Positions 1 to 10,894 of a stretch of 64,000 bases of DNA are shown here, piece by piece. The stretch is taken from the NCBI RefSeq assembly GCF_009720725.1, contig NZ_WNKT01000005.1:79844-143843 (forward strand). Direction: 5' to 3'. This DNA comes from Allochromatium palmeri. Its GTDB lineage: Bacteria; Pseudomonadota; Gammaproteobacteria; Chromatiales; Chromatiaceae. Each line of letters opens with the position of its first letter. Within the stretch, counting starts at the first letter, position 1. The notes below the pieces were generated by a model. It saw only the letters and a program-made list of their open reading frames with translations. It was not told the origin of the DNA and did no database searches. The translations under genes and the position numbers were made by a program.

Positions 1-184
1 TCTCGACCAGGGCCTCCAGGCCGGGCTCTTCGTTGCTCAGCAGTTCCTCAGCCAGGTCGAAACGCTGCGCACGCAAGGCCGCCAGCGCCCGGGCGCGCAG
101 ATCGGCCGATAAGCCGCCGAACCCGTTTTCGGGCCAGTCAACGCTCTTGATGACGCCGAGCCGAGCGCGCGGCTGGTCACTCAT
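1..184 (-). CDS. N-terminal fragment of an unidentified protein (cut by window edge)
   Basis: Only the first 61 codons are present; the gene continues beyond position 1. The protein starts [18 protein letters not shown] and continues with a helical, Ala/Leu/Glu-rich stretch. The ATG at 184-182 has an AGAGGG ribosome site six bases upstream and overlaps the stop of the CheB-CheR fusion gene (177-179) by eight bases, so the two are very likely translationally coupled. No domain can be recognised in this short piece. Its position directly downstream of a CheB-CheR-PAS gene suggests another signalling protein, which is inference only. Confidence 0.6.
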   Translation of the reverse strand, partial: MSDQPRARLGVIKSVDWPENGFGGLSADLRARALAALRAQRFDLAEELLSNEEPGLEALVE

Positions 185-3164
185 GCCGGCCCTCTGTCCA
201 GTGCGTGATGTCGATATAGCTGACGACGACACCCGCGCGCGCATGCCGGATCGGTGCGACATACATCAGATAATGCGGCGTCTCGTCCCCCGGTTGGCTC
301 GGATACTCCAGACAGAAGAACGGGCGCTCGCCGGTCATGACCTGCTTGATGCCCTCCAGTACTTCGCTTGCATGGGGCGCGCTCGCCAATTGGCCGCTCT
401 CGCAGGCGGCGAGATAATCACCGCCGACCCCGGTCTCCTTGAGTTCGGGGTCGCCGTGCTCGCACGCGAAGTCGCGCCAGGCGCTGTTGACCATGGTCAC
501 GACGCCCTTGCTGTCGAGCACCGCGACATGCTCGGGCAGCGAGTCGAGCACGGCTTGCAAGTGCTCGATGTCGCGCAGGGTGGTCACATCGACGAAGGTC
601 GCGACCGCTCCGCGCGGCTCGCTGGTGCGCACGGCATAGGGCAGGACACGCACCAGATATTGACGGTTATTGACCGCCTTGATTTCGTGTTCGAGCATCT
701 CACCACGGACGATGGTCTGACGCAGATCCGTGATGAATTCGGGGTACTGGAGCAGATTGGTAAAGTCGTCGATCGGGCGGCCCAGGTCGCCATCGCGGAT
801 CTTGAACAGCGTCGTGGCCTCGGGCGTGAAACGGGTCAGGCGTAACTGTGCATCGACGAAAATAGTCGCGATCGAGGCGGCCTTGGCCATGCCGTCGAGA
901 TCGGCGTTGAGGCGGTTGAGGATTTCGATTTTTTCCTGGTTCTCGGCGTTGACCGTGTAAAGCTCTTCGTTGACCGATTGCAGCTCCTCGTTGGAGCTTT
1001 GCAGCTCCTCGTTGGAGGCCATGAGTTCTTCGTTGGTGGCCTGCAACTCTTCGTTGGCCGTCTCCAGCTCCTCGATGGTGGCCTGGAGACTCTCGCGGGT
1101 GGCGGCCAGTTCGCGCTCCAGGTTCTCGATGCGCTGGCTGGTCTCGCGATCCAGACTGATGGTCTCAATCGGTTTGGCGGTTTCGCCATCGATGATACGC
1201 AGTGTACCCAGCTCGGGCGGACTCACATCATCCGGGCTATAGCTGGTCACAGGCTCGAAGGACAGCAGCAGATGCAGCTCGCCGCCCGGCGGCTCAACCG
1301 GACGCGCCACCAGACGCAGGCGCTCGTTGCGATCGTCGGCAAGCGCCAGCCCGATGATGTCCGAGCGCAGCGGCACCCGGTCGCGCGCGGCCTTGTAGAG
1401 TAGCGCCTTGGCGACAGCGACCAGAGAGGCCGGGAGGAGTTTGGACAGATCCAGACTGACGCTGCCCTCGCCGATGCGCAGATAGGAGCCGACATCCCCG
1501 AAGACATGCAGCAGATCATGGCGCTGGTTGAGCAACAGACTGGTCGGCGCATAGCCGTGCAGCAGCAGCCCCTGGGCGGTGTCGATCGCGGCGGCGTCAG
1601 TCGCTACACCCCGCGTCCGCATCCCGGATCGCGGCGGCGAAGGAACGATCGGCGACTGGCGCGCGCGCGGCGTATTGGCCGCATCCAGCGGGAGACCGAC
1701 ATGGCGCAGGATGCGGTAGATCTTGTGCTTGGAGCTGACCGCTGTGAAATCGGTGTGCAGGTTGGCGATGGTTTCGCTCGGACCGAGGAACATGAAACCG
1801 CCGGGAGCCAGGGCGTATTGCAGCCGGCGCAGGGCGCGTTCCTGGGCCTCAGGTCGGAAATAGATCAGCAGATTGCGGCAGGAGACCAGATCCATGCGCG
1901 TGAAGGGCGGATCGTCGAGCAGATTGTGGCGCGCGAAGACGATGCTCTGACGGATCTCGGTTTTGACCACGAAGTGGTTGCCGCGCTTGATGAAGAACTG
2001 CTCCAGACGCTCGGGCGAGATCTCGGCAGTGATGGCCTCGGTGAAGACGCCGGCACCGGCGACCTCGATGTTCTGCGGCTCGACATCGGTGGCGAACAGC
2101 TTGAAGTTCGGCCAGCGACGCGCCGTCTCGAACGCCTCGGCGAAGAGAATGGCCAGCGAATAGGCCTCCTCGCCGGTGGCCACACCCGGCACCCAGACCC
2201 GGATCGGCTGGTTGCCGTTGTGATCGCTGACGATGGTACGCACGGCGGTCTCGGCCAGCACCTCGAAGGCATCCGGATCGCGGAAAAAGCTGGTCACCGG
2301 GATCAGCAGCTCGCGCCTGAGCGTGGCCAGCTCGCCGCGGTCGGCGCTCAGGAGGCGTACATAGTTGAGCAGGTCCGGGGTCTGGCGCACTTGCATCCGG
2401 CGCTCCATGCGCCGCATCACGGTGGCCGGTTTGTACTCGCGGAAGTCGATGCCGCCCGAGTGCTGCAACAGATGCATAACCTCTTCGTGCGCGCTGTCGC
2501 GGTCGATCTCCATCGACATCGAGGGCGGGCGCACCTTGGGCTGCGGGCGCTGATGGATATGATCGAGCAGACGCGGCCCGATCTCCTCGGGCGGCAGGAT
2601 GGCATCGACCAGACTGGTGGCGATGACACTGCGCGGCATCCCGTCGAACTTGGCGGTCTCGGGATCCTGGGCGACCAGAAAACCACCAGCGTCGTTGATG
2701 GCCACCGCGCCTCGGGTGCCGTCCGAGCCAGTGCCGGAGAGGATGACGCCGATGGCGTGGTTGCCGAACCCCTTGGCCATCGAGCTGAAAAACAGATCGA
2801 TCGGCAGGGTCAGGCCGCGTGGATTCTTCGGACTCAGACGCAGGGTGTTGCCACTGACGGTCATCAGGCTCGCCGGCGGGATCAGATGCACCCGGTTGGC
2901 CTCGATGCGCATGTCATGCTCGACGGTCACCACGGGCATGGGCGTGTGACGCGCGAGCAGGTTGGCCATCATGCTTTTGTGATCGGGCGAAAGATGCTGG
3001 ACGACGACATAGGCCGCGCCCGTATTCGCCGGCAGTCCCTGGAAGAACCGCTCCAAGGCATCGAGACCACCGGCCGAGGCGCCGATGGCTACCACATAGG
3101 CATCGAAGCGACCAGGATTTGACGCCTGATCTACCTCTCCTGTCGCTTTCGGGTCACTGGACAT
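177..3164 (-). CDS. CheB-CheR fusion with coiled coil and PAS domains
   Basis: A 995-residue cytoplasmic signalling protein. Residues about 20-205 are a CheB methylesterase domain with the nucleophile motif VAIGASAGG (Ser30), the [10 protein letters not shown] histidine and [11 protein letters not shown]. About 225-280 is the CheR all-alpha N-domain, and about 285-490 the SAM-dependent CheR methyltransferase ([15 protein letters not shown]). About 680-765 is a striking coiled coil built on repeated NEELQ/SNEEL units. Two PAS-type domains follow to the C-terminus. The protein has no receiver domain and no histidine kinase domain. The family is known to be fused this way in many proteobacteria, where the methyl substrate is often unclear. 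The ATG is preceded by AGAGGAG. It lies far from the main chemotaxis cluster, so a dedicated second pathway is plausible. Confidence 0.92.
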   Translation of the reverse strand: MSSDPKATGEVDQASNPGRFDAYVVAIGASAGGLDALERFFQGLPANTGAAYVVVQHLSPDHKSMMANLLARHTPMPVVTVEHDMRIEANRVHLIPPASLMTVSGNTLRLSPKNPRGLTLPIDLFFSSMAKGFGNHAIGVILSGTGSDGTRGAVAINDAGGFLVAQDPETAKFDGMPRSVIATSLVDAILPPEEIGPRLLDHIHQRPQPKVRPPSMSMEIDRDSAHEEVMHLLQHSGGIDFREYKPATVMRRMERRMQVRQTPDLLNYVRLLSADRGELATLRRELLIPVTSFFRDPDAFEVLAETAVRTIVSDHNGNQPIRVWVPGVATGEEAYSLAILFAEAFETARRWPNFKLFATDVEPQNIEVAGAGVFTEAITAEISPERLEQFFIKRGNHFVVKTEIRQSIVFARHNLLDDPPFTRMDLVSCRNLLIYFRPEAQERALRRLQYALAPGGFMFLGPSETIANLHTDFTAVSSKHKIYRILRHVGLPLDAANTPRARQSPIVPSPPRSGMRTRGVATDAAAIDTAQGLLLHGYAPTSLLLNQRHDLLHVFGDVGSYLRIGEGSVSLDLSKLLPASLVAVAKALLYKAARDRVPLRSDIIGLALADDRNERLRLVARPVEPPGGELHLLLSFEPVTSYSPDDVSPPELGTLRIIDGETAKPIETISLDRETSQRIENLERELAATRESLQATIEELETANEELQATNEELMASNEELQSSNEELQSVNEELYTVNAENQEKIEILNRLNADLDGMAKAASIATIFVDAQLRLTRFTPEATTLFKIRDGDLGRPIDDFTNLLQYPEFITDLRQTIVRGEMLEHEIKAVNNRQYLVRVLPYAVRTSEPRGAVATFVDVTTLRDIEHLQAVLDSLPEHVAVLDSKGVVTMVNSAWRDFACEHGDPELKETGVGGDYLAACESGQLASAPHASEVLEGIKQVMTGERPFFCLEYPSQPGDETPHYLMYVAPIRHARAGVVVSYIDITHWTEGRHE

Positions 3165-3271
3165 ACCACTAGGCTCCTCTCTGCTGTTCGTGTCGAACCG
3201 CGTTCACGATGACAGCATGGTTTCGAGAGCCTGCCAGTCCGACCATCGACTCCGGCAACTGTCTTCAGCAA

Positions 3272-3309
3272 CGCGGTTTGAATATCGGATCCATTATATT
3301 CAAACCGCG
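3272..3309. repeat. Perfect 14-bp inverted repeat (large hairpin)
   Basis: Arms 3272-3285 (CGCGGTTTGAATAT) and 3296-3309 are exact reverse complements around a 10-base loop. The hairpin begins six bases after the stop codon of the GT2 gene and lies about 110 bases upstream of the CheB-CheR start, both on the minus strand. There is no T run after either arm, so it is not a textbook intrinsic terminator. It could be an mRNA 3'-end stabiliser, a Rho-linked terminator or an operator. The minus strand also carries a TATAAT inside the repeat (3298-3293). Confidence 0.6.
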
Positions 3310-3315
3310 CGCGGA

Positions 3316-4761
3316 TCAGTTCCTGATCGTCGCCGGCCTGGCCGGCGTCCAACCATCGATCATCTGCATCGTACCCATGCCGACCAGACCGCCGATCAGC
3401 ATCGCCAGATAGAGCACGGCAAAGGGCTGCTCGACCAGGGCGAATCCGAGCAGGGCCAGCCCGGCACCCAGCTCCAGGATGCCACTGCGCCAGATGGGTG
3501 TTCGCGCGCTCTTGCTGTCGCGTGCCTTAGGCGTGCGCACGAACTCGGTGCGATGCCCGAGCAGAGCCTCCAGACCACCGCGCGCGTTCGACAGCAGCAA
3601 TCCGCTCGTCAACGCCAGGGCGCCCAGAATCTCGGTCGCCGTCAGACGCCAGCCCTCGCGGTGTCCGGCCATGGCCAGAAACCCGATGGGCGCGGCAAAA
3701 CCCAGAAAGGACGTGATGAAGGCCACCCGGCTCAGCCCCTCGCCGGCGACCACGGCACCGGCCATGAAGGGCAGCCCCATGATGAGACAGGCCACGCCCA
3801 CCACGAAGGCCAGCGGCTGGCCGATCTGGAAGCTGATCATGAGCTTCTGCCAGACGGGCAGGCGCCGACTGCGCCACACCATGGGCGTCAGCTTGATGAA
3901 GCACTGCACGAAGCCCTTGGTCCAGCGGAATTGCTGCACGCGCCAGGCACGCGCCGAGGTCGGCAGCGAGCCGGGCACGACCAGATCGCCCATGAAGCCC
4001 GAGCGCCAGCCGGCGAGATTGGCGCGCAGGCTCAGATCCAAGTCCTCGGTGAGGGTGTCGCCATCCCAACCGCCGGCCTCATAGATAGCGGCACGACGCC
4101 ACAGTCCGCAGGTGCCGTTGAAGGGCAGCGGCAGACCCAGACGCCAGCGCGCCTCCTGTTCGACGCCGAAGTGCGAATCGAGCAGGCGGGCCTGGATGCG
4201 GGTGAGCAGGCTCTCGTCGCGATTGAGGTGGCCCCAACGGGTCTGAACATAGGCCAGATCGGGGTTGGCGACGAGCGCGCCGACCGTCCGCTGCAGAAAA
4301 TCGGACGGCGGGATGAAATCGGCATCGAAAATGGCGACGAAGGGCGCCTCGGAGCGTTCGAGTCCGGCGGCCAGTGCTCCAGCCTTGAAGGCGGTGCGCT
4401 GGACGCGGTGCAGGAGTTCAACGCGCACGCCCTGTTGTTTGAGCGCCGCGACCGCGCGCTGACTGATGGCCAGCGAGCCATCGATGCTGTCGTCGAGCAC
4501 CTGGATCTCCAGACGGTCGCGTGGCCAGTCGAGCGTCATGACTGCGTCCAGGATGCGCTCGACCAGCTCGCCTTCGTTGAAGAGCGGGAGCTGCACCAGG
4601 ACGTGCGGACACTCCGCCGCGGTGAGCCTGGCCTGGGTGAGCGGCCGGCTGGGCAGAAAACGACGCGCGAGGGTCAGGGCGACCAGATTGAGAGAACAGA
4701 AGGCTAGGATGACGAGGCCGAGTATCAGGTAGTACTCGACCGAAGTTTCAGCCGCAAGCAT
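3316..4761 (-). CDS. Membrane GT2 glycosyltransferase, cellulose/mannan-synthase-like
   Basis: A 481-residue processive-type family 2 glycosyltransferase. One N-terminal membrane helix (about residues 9-35) precedes the catalytic domain with DDS (90-92), DAD (146-148), TED (238-240) and QQFRW (276-280). These are the D, D, D, QxxRW residues of inverting beta-glycan synthases. Several membrane helices follow in the C-terminal third. It resembles CslA/glucomannan-synthase-like and related bacterial enzymes more than BcsA, and has no PilZ domain. I chose the ATG at 4761; an upstream in-frame TTG at 4818 would add 19 residues with no better ribosome site. The polymer cannot be told from sequence. 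It is not adjacent to the bcs operon but may make a second exopolysaccharide. Confidence 0.85.
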   Translation of the reverse strand: MLAAETSVEYYLILGLVILAFCSLNLVALTLARRFLPSRPLTQARLTAAECPHVLVQLPLFNEGELVERILDAVMTLDWPRDRLEIQVLDDSIDGSLAISQRAVAALKQQGVRVELLHRVQRTAFKAGALAAGLERSEAPFVAIFDADFIPPSDFLQRTVGALVANPDLAYVQTRWGHLNRDESLLTRIQARLLDSHFGVEQEARWRLGLPLPFNGTCGLWRRAAIYEAGGWDGDTLTEDLDLSLRANLAGWRSGFMGDLVVPGSLPTSARAWRVQQFRWTKGFVQCFIKLTPMVWRSRRLPVWQKLMISFQIGQPLAFVVGVACLIMGLPFMAGAVVAGEGLSRVAFITSFLGFAAPIGFLAMAGHREGWRLTATEILGALALTSGLLLSNARGGLEALLGHRTEFVRTPKARDSKSARTPIWRSGILELGAGLALLGFALVEQPFAVLYLAMLIGGLVGMGTMQMIDGWTPARPATIRN

Positions 4762-5028
4762 GGCTTGAATTCCGCTGGGTGAGGGATGGACTGAAGACAG
4801 AACGCGCACCGGATTCAAACCGACTGTGTGGCGTCGAGAGGCTGACGCCTCTATCCGATGTCTCTCGAATCATCGACGGAGGTCAGAACGCGCCCCCCTG
4901 GACATGAAGAAACAGGTTGCTGTAATCAAGGGTGATACAGCATAGGTCCGCCGAATGCAGACAGCAAGCCCGGCACCCAAGAAATTACAACATGATGCGG
5001 TCAATACGACGCACGGCCACCCACATGC
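4762..5028. other. Intergenic region upstream of the GT2 gene
   Basis: This gap, with the terminator next to it, separates the ferredoxin 3' end from the GT2 start. No convincing ORF is seen on either strand. An imperfect inverted repeat with arms at 4919-4928 and 4933-4941 (core GCTGTA...TACAGC) could be a regulator site or part of the GT2 promoter region. The stretch is less GC-rich than the flanking genes. Confidence 0.4.
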
Positions 5029-5054
5029 AAACGCCCTCACGGCGGAGGGCGTTT
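5029..5054 (-). terminator. Rho-independent-like terminator of the ferredoxin gene
   Basis: Perfect 10-bp stem AAACGCCCTC / GAGGGCGTTT with a six-base loop, about 28 bases after the ferredoxin stop. On the minus strand the stem ends in TTT followed by G, so the T tract is short. The A/T ends make it potentially bidirectional. Confidence 0.6.
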
Positions 5055-5082
5055 CCAGGTGCGATCCTGACCGCCGTCAGAC

Positions 5083-6559
<1,477 letters not shown>

Positions 6560-6573
<14 letters not shown>

Positions 6574-7966
6574 GGACCGCCGGCCCCTGTTCAGAGGCTG
6601 CCGCTGATGCAGCCGCTGAAGTGTCGGACGGCGCGCCGACCGTGACGATGGCCAGCCGCTCCGGATGGACGCGCCGCGCGAAGGCGTCACGAATCTGCTC
6701 GGTCGTGACGACCTCGATACGCGCGCGGAAGCGGTCGAGATAGTCGAGCGGCAGATCATAGAAGCCGATCACGGCCAGATACTGCACGATGTTGCTGTTA
6801 CTGGCGATCTTGAGCGGAAAGCCGCCGGTGATGTTTTTCTTGGCCGCCGTCAGTTCCGCCTCAGTCGGGCCCTGGTTGATGAAGCGCTTGAGTGTGTCGA
6901 GCAAGACCGCGAGTGCCTGCTTGGCCTGATCGTTGCGCGTCTGGAGCGACATGAGGAAGGGGCCGGGCTGGGCGAGCGGCAGGAAATAGCTGTAGGTGCT
7001 GTAGGACAGACCGCGCTTCTCACGGATCTCGTCCATCAGGATCGAGACCAGACCACTGCCACCCAGAATGTGGTTGCCGACATAGAGCGTGAAATAGTCC
7101 GGATCACCGCGACGCATTCCCGGCTGTCCGGCCAGCACCGTGGTCTGGCTCGACGGAAACGCGATCGTCTCCAGATTTTCGTGTGCCAGCGCCGGCACCT
7201 CGGGCAGTGGCCCGGCCGGCTCGCCGCTCGGCAGGCCGGCGACGAGTCGCTTGGCCAGGGCCTCAGCGCCGGCACGGTCGAGATCGCCGACCAGGGCCAG
7301 CACCGCGTTGGCGCCGACATAATGACGCGCGTGGAAGTCGACCAGCGCCTCGCGCGGCAGGGTCGCGATCGACTCAGGCGTGCCGGATGGATCTGTGGCA
7401 TAGGGATGGGCGCCGAAGACGGCGCGATAGAGTGCTTTTTGCGCCACGCTGCGCGGTGACTCCTCGTCCTGACGCAGGGCGATGAGCCGGTTCTGGCGCA
7501 CGCGCTCCAGTGCATCCGGGGCGAAGGTCGGTCGTGCGATCAGGGTCGCAAAGGTGTCGACAGCGGTGTCGAAGGCCGGCTGACGGGTCAGGGTCCGCAG
7601 CGAGATCATGGTCATGTCGCGATCGGCGCTGGCGCTCAGGATGGCGCCGACGCCATCGAGCCGATCAGCGATGACATCCGCGTTCCAATCGCCCGCGCCC
7701 TCGCTGAGCATGTCGGCGGTCATCGAGGCCAGACCTGGCTGCTGACCATCGCGGGCGCTGCCGGCCGCCAGCACCAGACGCGCATCGACCATCGGAATTT
7801 CAGGCGCGGCGACGAAGAGCACGCGCGTACCGTTCTCGGTGTTCCAGGTCTGGATATCGGGCGTGGCCTGCGCCAGCGGGCTGGCGATCAGCAGGGTTCC
7901 GGCAAGCCAGGCGCTCAGATGGCGCGTGGCGCGCTCGACCCGGTCGGACGGTCGTTCAATGCACAT
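6560..7966 (-). CDS. M16 peptidase-like protein, non-catalytic partner
   Basis: A 468-residue exported protein with an N-terminal hydrophobic signal (about residues 18-34, ending QAT). It has the two-lobed M16 insulinase/processing-peptidase fold (PF00675 plus PF05193-type lobes). The zinc motif HxxEH is absent: where it should be, the sequence reads GLASMTADMLSEGA. The glycine-rich loop region (ILGGSGLVSILMDEIREKRGLSYS) is kept. This is the pattern of the inactive subunit of a heterodimeric M16 pair. It overlaps the catalytic partner upstream by 11 bases and rsmD downstream by 14 bases. Confidence 0.9.
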
Positions 7967-9332
7967 GGGTCTGTCCTCCGGCCTGGGGACGGGCGGCGGT
8001 TTGGGCGCTGGATTCCAGCGGTTGCGGGTCGAGGATGGCGACCGTCAGCCGCTCGGGGGTCAGATATTGGCGCGCCACGGCCTGGATCTGCTCGGGCGTG
8101 ACCTTGGCGAGCTGGTCGACATAGGTGTCGGACAGACGCCAGTCGAGCCCGATGGTTTCGAGCAGCCCGATCTGCATCGCCTGATAGAAGAGCGAATCGC
8201 GCTCGAAGACCTTCGCGGCGATGACCTGATTGCGCACCCGCTCCAGCTCGGCGGCCTCGACCGGCTCGGACTGGACGCGCGCGATCTGTTCGCGCAGAGC
8301 GGCTTCGAGCGTCTCAGCGGTTTGACCCTTGGCCGGCACCCCCTCGAACAGGAACAGCCCCGGCAGACGCTCGAAGGCGCGATAACTGGCACCCGCCGAG
8401 GCAGCGATCTGACGTCCGCGCACCAGCTCGCGTGAGAGACGCGCGCTGTCGCCGCCATCGAGGATAGAGGACAACAGTTCCAGCGCATAGGGTTTCCAGG
8501 GTGCGTCGGCATCGGCCAGCGAGGGCGTCTTATAGCCCATCAGCACATAGGATTCCTTGGCCGGCGCTTTGACATGCAGACGCTTTTCGCCGAGCTGCTC
8601 CGGCTCCGCCTGGGTCTTGGGCGGGCGGACGGTCTCGGCGGCGAGCGGACCGAAGTGCTTCTCGGCCAGGGCGAAGACCTGATCCGGCTCGACATCGCCC
8701 GCAACCACCAGGATGGCATTGTTCGGCGCATACCAGAGTCGGTACCAGTCGCGCGCGTCCTCGAGACTGAGCTGCTCCAGATCACCCGGCCAGCCGATCA
8801 CCGGATTGCGGTAGGGCGAGGCGTCATAGGCGGTGGCGCTGAAGCGTTCATAGGTCAGGGACTGCGGATCGTCGTCGGTGCGCATGCGCCGCTCCTCCTT
8901 GACCACTTCCAGCTCTTTCAGGAACTCCTTTTCGCTGAGCTTGAGATGACGCATCCGCTCCGCCTCCAGCTCGAAGGAGACCTCCAGCCGATCGCTGGCG
9001 AGATTCTGATAGTAGGCAGTGTAATCGCGCCCGGTGAAGGCGTTCTCCTCGCCACCGTTCTCGGCGACGATGCGCGAGAACTCGCCCGGCGCCAGATGCT
9101 CGGTGCCCTGGAACATCATGTGCTCCAGGACGTGCGAAACACCGGTGATGCCACCGTACTCATAGCTCGACCCGATGCGATACCAGACCTGTGAGGTCAG
9201 GATGGGCGCGCGATGATCGGGCTTGACCAGGATCTTGAGTCCGTTGTCGAGCTGGCGCTCGTGGACCTCGGTCGCAGCCAGGGCTGGGCCAAAAGTCAAC
9301 AAAAGTAGCATGAACGCGACTAAGTGTTGCAA
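7956..9332 (-). CDS. M16 zinc peptidase, catalytic subunit, exported
   Basis: 458 residues. The zinc-binding motif HVLEH is present, with the downstream acidic cluster LEVVKEERRMR supplying the third ligand, as in pitrilysin/PqqL-type enzymes. A TTG at 9332-9330 with GGAG eight bases upstream gives a clean signal peptide, MQHLVAFMLLLLTFGPALA. Starts further upstream lack a ribosome site and bury the signal. The enzyme probably degrades or trims peptides in the periplasm as a heterodimer with the HxxEH-less protein encoded next; the substrate is unknown. Confidence 0.92.
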   Translation of the reverse strand: MQHLVAFMLLLLTFGPALAATEVHERQLDNGLKILVKPDHRAPILTSQVWYRIGSSYEYGGITGVSHVLEHMMFQGTEHLAPGEFSRIVAENGGEENAFTGRDYTAYYQNLASDRLEVSFELEAERMRHLKLSEKEFLKELEVVKEERRMRTDDDPQSLTYERFSATAYDASPYRNPVIGWPGDLEQLSLEDARDWYRLWYAPNNAILVVAGDVEPDQVFALAEKHFGPLAAETVRPPKTQAEPEQLGEKRLHVKAPAKESYVLMGYKTPSLADADAPWKPYALELLSSILDGGDSARLSRELVRGRQIAASAGASYRAFERLPGLFLFEGVPAKGQTAETLEAALREQIARVQSEPVEAAELERVRNQVIAAKVFERDSLFYQAMQIGLLETIGLDWRLSDTYVDQLAKVTPEQIQAVARQYLTPERLTVAILDPQPLESSAQTAARPQAGGQTHVH

Positions 9333-9344
9333 AATGGAAACTCC

Positions 9345-9759
9345 AAATATTGAACGCCATGAATTATATGAGTGTATATGGGCATCTGGGGCGAGCCTGA
9401 GTTCCCCGTACACAGCGCCTAGCCACACGCGAACAGGAGATATGATACCCGCCCAAGAGAGCCACGAGTCTGACTATGGTATCGAGTCAGTCGTTTATGA
9501 AGGCAAAAGTGTACAGGTTAGCCAGCCAGCCACTCACGCACCCACAAACCCTGAAGCCAGATCATGCATCAAGTCACTTTTTGTGCTTTCAAATGCATGG
9601 ATTTCCCAGGTCACTAAAGTTGCAAGGCATGTCGCAGAATTTCGCTGCATTCCCGGATAGACTGTCAACATTGCTGCAACCTATGATGGAGCCATGTCTG
9701 CCGCCAATCACAGCCTTGGCTATACTTGAGCGTAAGATGGTTTCAGGGATTTAACTCCA
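9345..9759. other. AT-richer intergenic region between M16 and the cellulose island
   Basis: About 415 bases with visibly lower GC than the genes to the left. Short ORFs on the plus strand have no family resemblance and poor codon pattern, so no gene is called. It must hold the divergent promoters for the M16 operon and the anchor-A/bcs operon. A TATACT at 9721-9726 is a possible -10 for the plus strand, but no good -35 is spaced 16-18 bases from it. No clear repeats or attachment site were seen. Confidence 0.4.
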
Positions 9760-10830
9760 ATGCACAAATCGATTTCGCATCGTTGGTTTGCAATCTTTGC
9801 CACGCTACTCCTGTTGGCGCCTGGGCTATCCGCCATGCCGATCAACCTTGGTGATGCGGCTCAATTCAACGCCATCGTCCTCGGAGGCATGCGGGGCGTG
9901 CAGTCAGATGTTGAGGGGCGTCTTGCCGTTCAAGGCGATCTCTACATGCAGGATTTTTCGATCGGTCTACTGCTGGAAAATTCGTCAGGCAGCAGGAATG
10001 ATCTGATCGTCGGTGGCAATGCGACGATTCGCAACACGCGCATTGAGCATGGCAATGCCGTGGTGGCCGGCGATGCAAATACTGACGAAACCGTTGGCTT
10101 TTACTCGGGGCATGATCCAAGCATTACAAATGGGGAATTACTCGAGGGCGACGCTCTTGATTTTGAAGCACTGACTGCTGACCTCTTGAATCGCTCCAGT
10201 ATTTGGGGGAAGCTAGAGAGCACAGGCCAGACGCTAGAGAATCGTAACGATGAAAACGAACTCTATGATCTCCGCTTCATTGGCAATAATGATCTGAACA
10301 TTTTCAATGTGAACGCCGATGCACTTTCCTCACCTGACAAGCGCATCACTTTCGACATCCCCGCTACATCTCTTGCATTGGTGAACGTCTTCGGCACAGA
10401 CGTAAATCTATTCAACACAGGCTTCTTTCATACAGCATCCAGCAACGACACACAGTTGCCCGACAATGACCATAATTCTGGAATACGTCATGATGGCAGT
10501 CTAACCAATGGCATCCTGTTCAACTTCGTCGATGCAATAAACCTGAATATTCACAGCATCGGAATCAAGGGTAGTATTTTGGCTCCGCTGGCATCGACAA
10601 CCTTCTACAACGGGCATATCGATGGTAACTTCATCGTCAAGGACTTGAACCAAAACACCCAAGACACGAGCCGGCTTACAGGTCAAATCAACAACTATTT
10701 CTTTAGAGGACAACCGACACCGGCTGCCGTTGATGAGCCGCCGATAGTGCTGCTTCTGCTGATAGCTATTGCATCGTTATCAAGCAGCAACTCAATTCGC
10801 AGAATGGCGATCAAGGGAAGCGCCTCGTAA
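9760..10830 (+). CDS. Secreted choice-of-anchor-A domain protein
   Basis: 356 residues with a signal peptide (hydrophobic about 10-25, LLLLAPGLSA). The body resembles the choice-of-anchor-A domain: it opens with LGDAAQFNAIVLGGMRG and VEGRLAVQGDL, and later has GIKGSILAPLASTTFYNGHIDGNFIV. Near the C-terminus a DEPP motif is followed by a hydrophobic helix (VLLLLIAIASL) and a short basic end (SIRR). This looks like a degenerate PEP-CTERM or similar sorting tail. It precedes bcsA on the same strand, so it is likely a surface or matrix protein co-expressed with cellulose synthase. GC is lower than in neighbours, suggesting recent acquisition. The fold assignment is by recalled motif similarity. 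Confidence 0.75.
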   Translation: MHKSISHRWFAIFATLLLLAPGLSAMPINLGDAAQFNAIVLGGMRGVQSDVEGRLAVQGDLYMQDFSIGLLLENSSGSRNDLIVGGNATIRNTRIEHGNAVVAGDANTDETVGFYSGHDPSITNGELLEGDALDFEALTADLLNRSSIWGKLESTGQTLENRNDENELYDLRFIGNNDLNIFNVNADALSSPDKRITFDIPATSLALVNVFGTDVNLFNTGFFHTASSNDTQLPDNDHNSGIRHDGSLTNGILFNFVDAINLNIHSIGIKGSILAPLASTTFYNGHIDGNFIVKDLNQNTQDTSRLTGQINNYFFRGQPTPAAVDEPPIVLLLLIAIASLSSSNSIRRMAIKGSAS

Positions 10831-10894
10831 GTCATGGAATCACAGTGATCCAGAACGCTTCGTAGCTACCAATGCACGAGTCCCTATTATACGA

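Noticed and set aside
1506..3122. 538-codon plus-strand reading frame
   Set aside because: It is antisense to the CheB-CheR gene; the translation has no domain and reflects third-position GC bias.
3190..4707. 505-codon plus-strand reading frame
   Set aside because: Antisense to the GT2 transferase, rich in Gln/Arg/Ala/His without family motifs.
4762..4818. TTG at 4818 as the GT2 start
   Set aside because: It adds 19 residues without a ribosome site; the ATG at 4761 places the first membrane helix near the N-terminus.
9476..9754. Small plus-strand frame upstream of the anchor-A gene
   Set aside because: Composition is unlike a protein family, there is no ribosome site, and it is best treated as intergenic.
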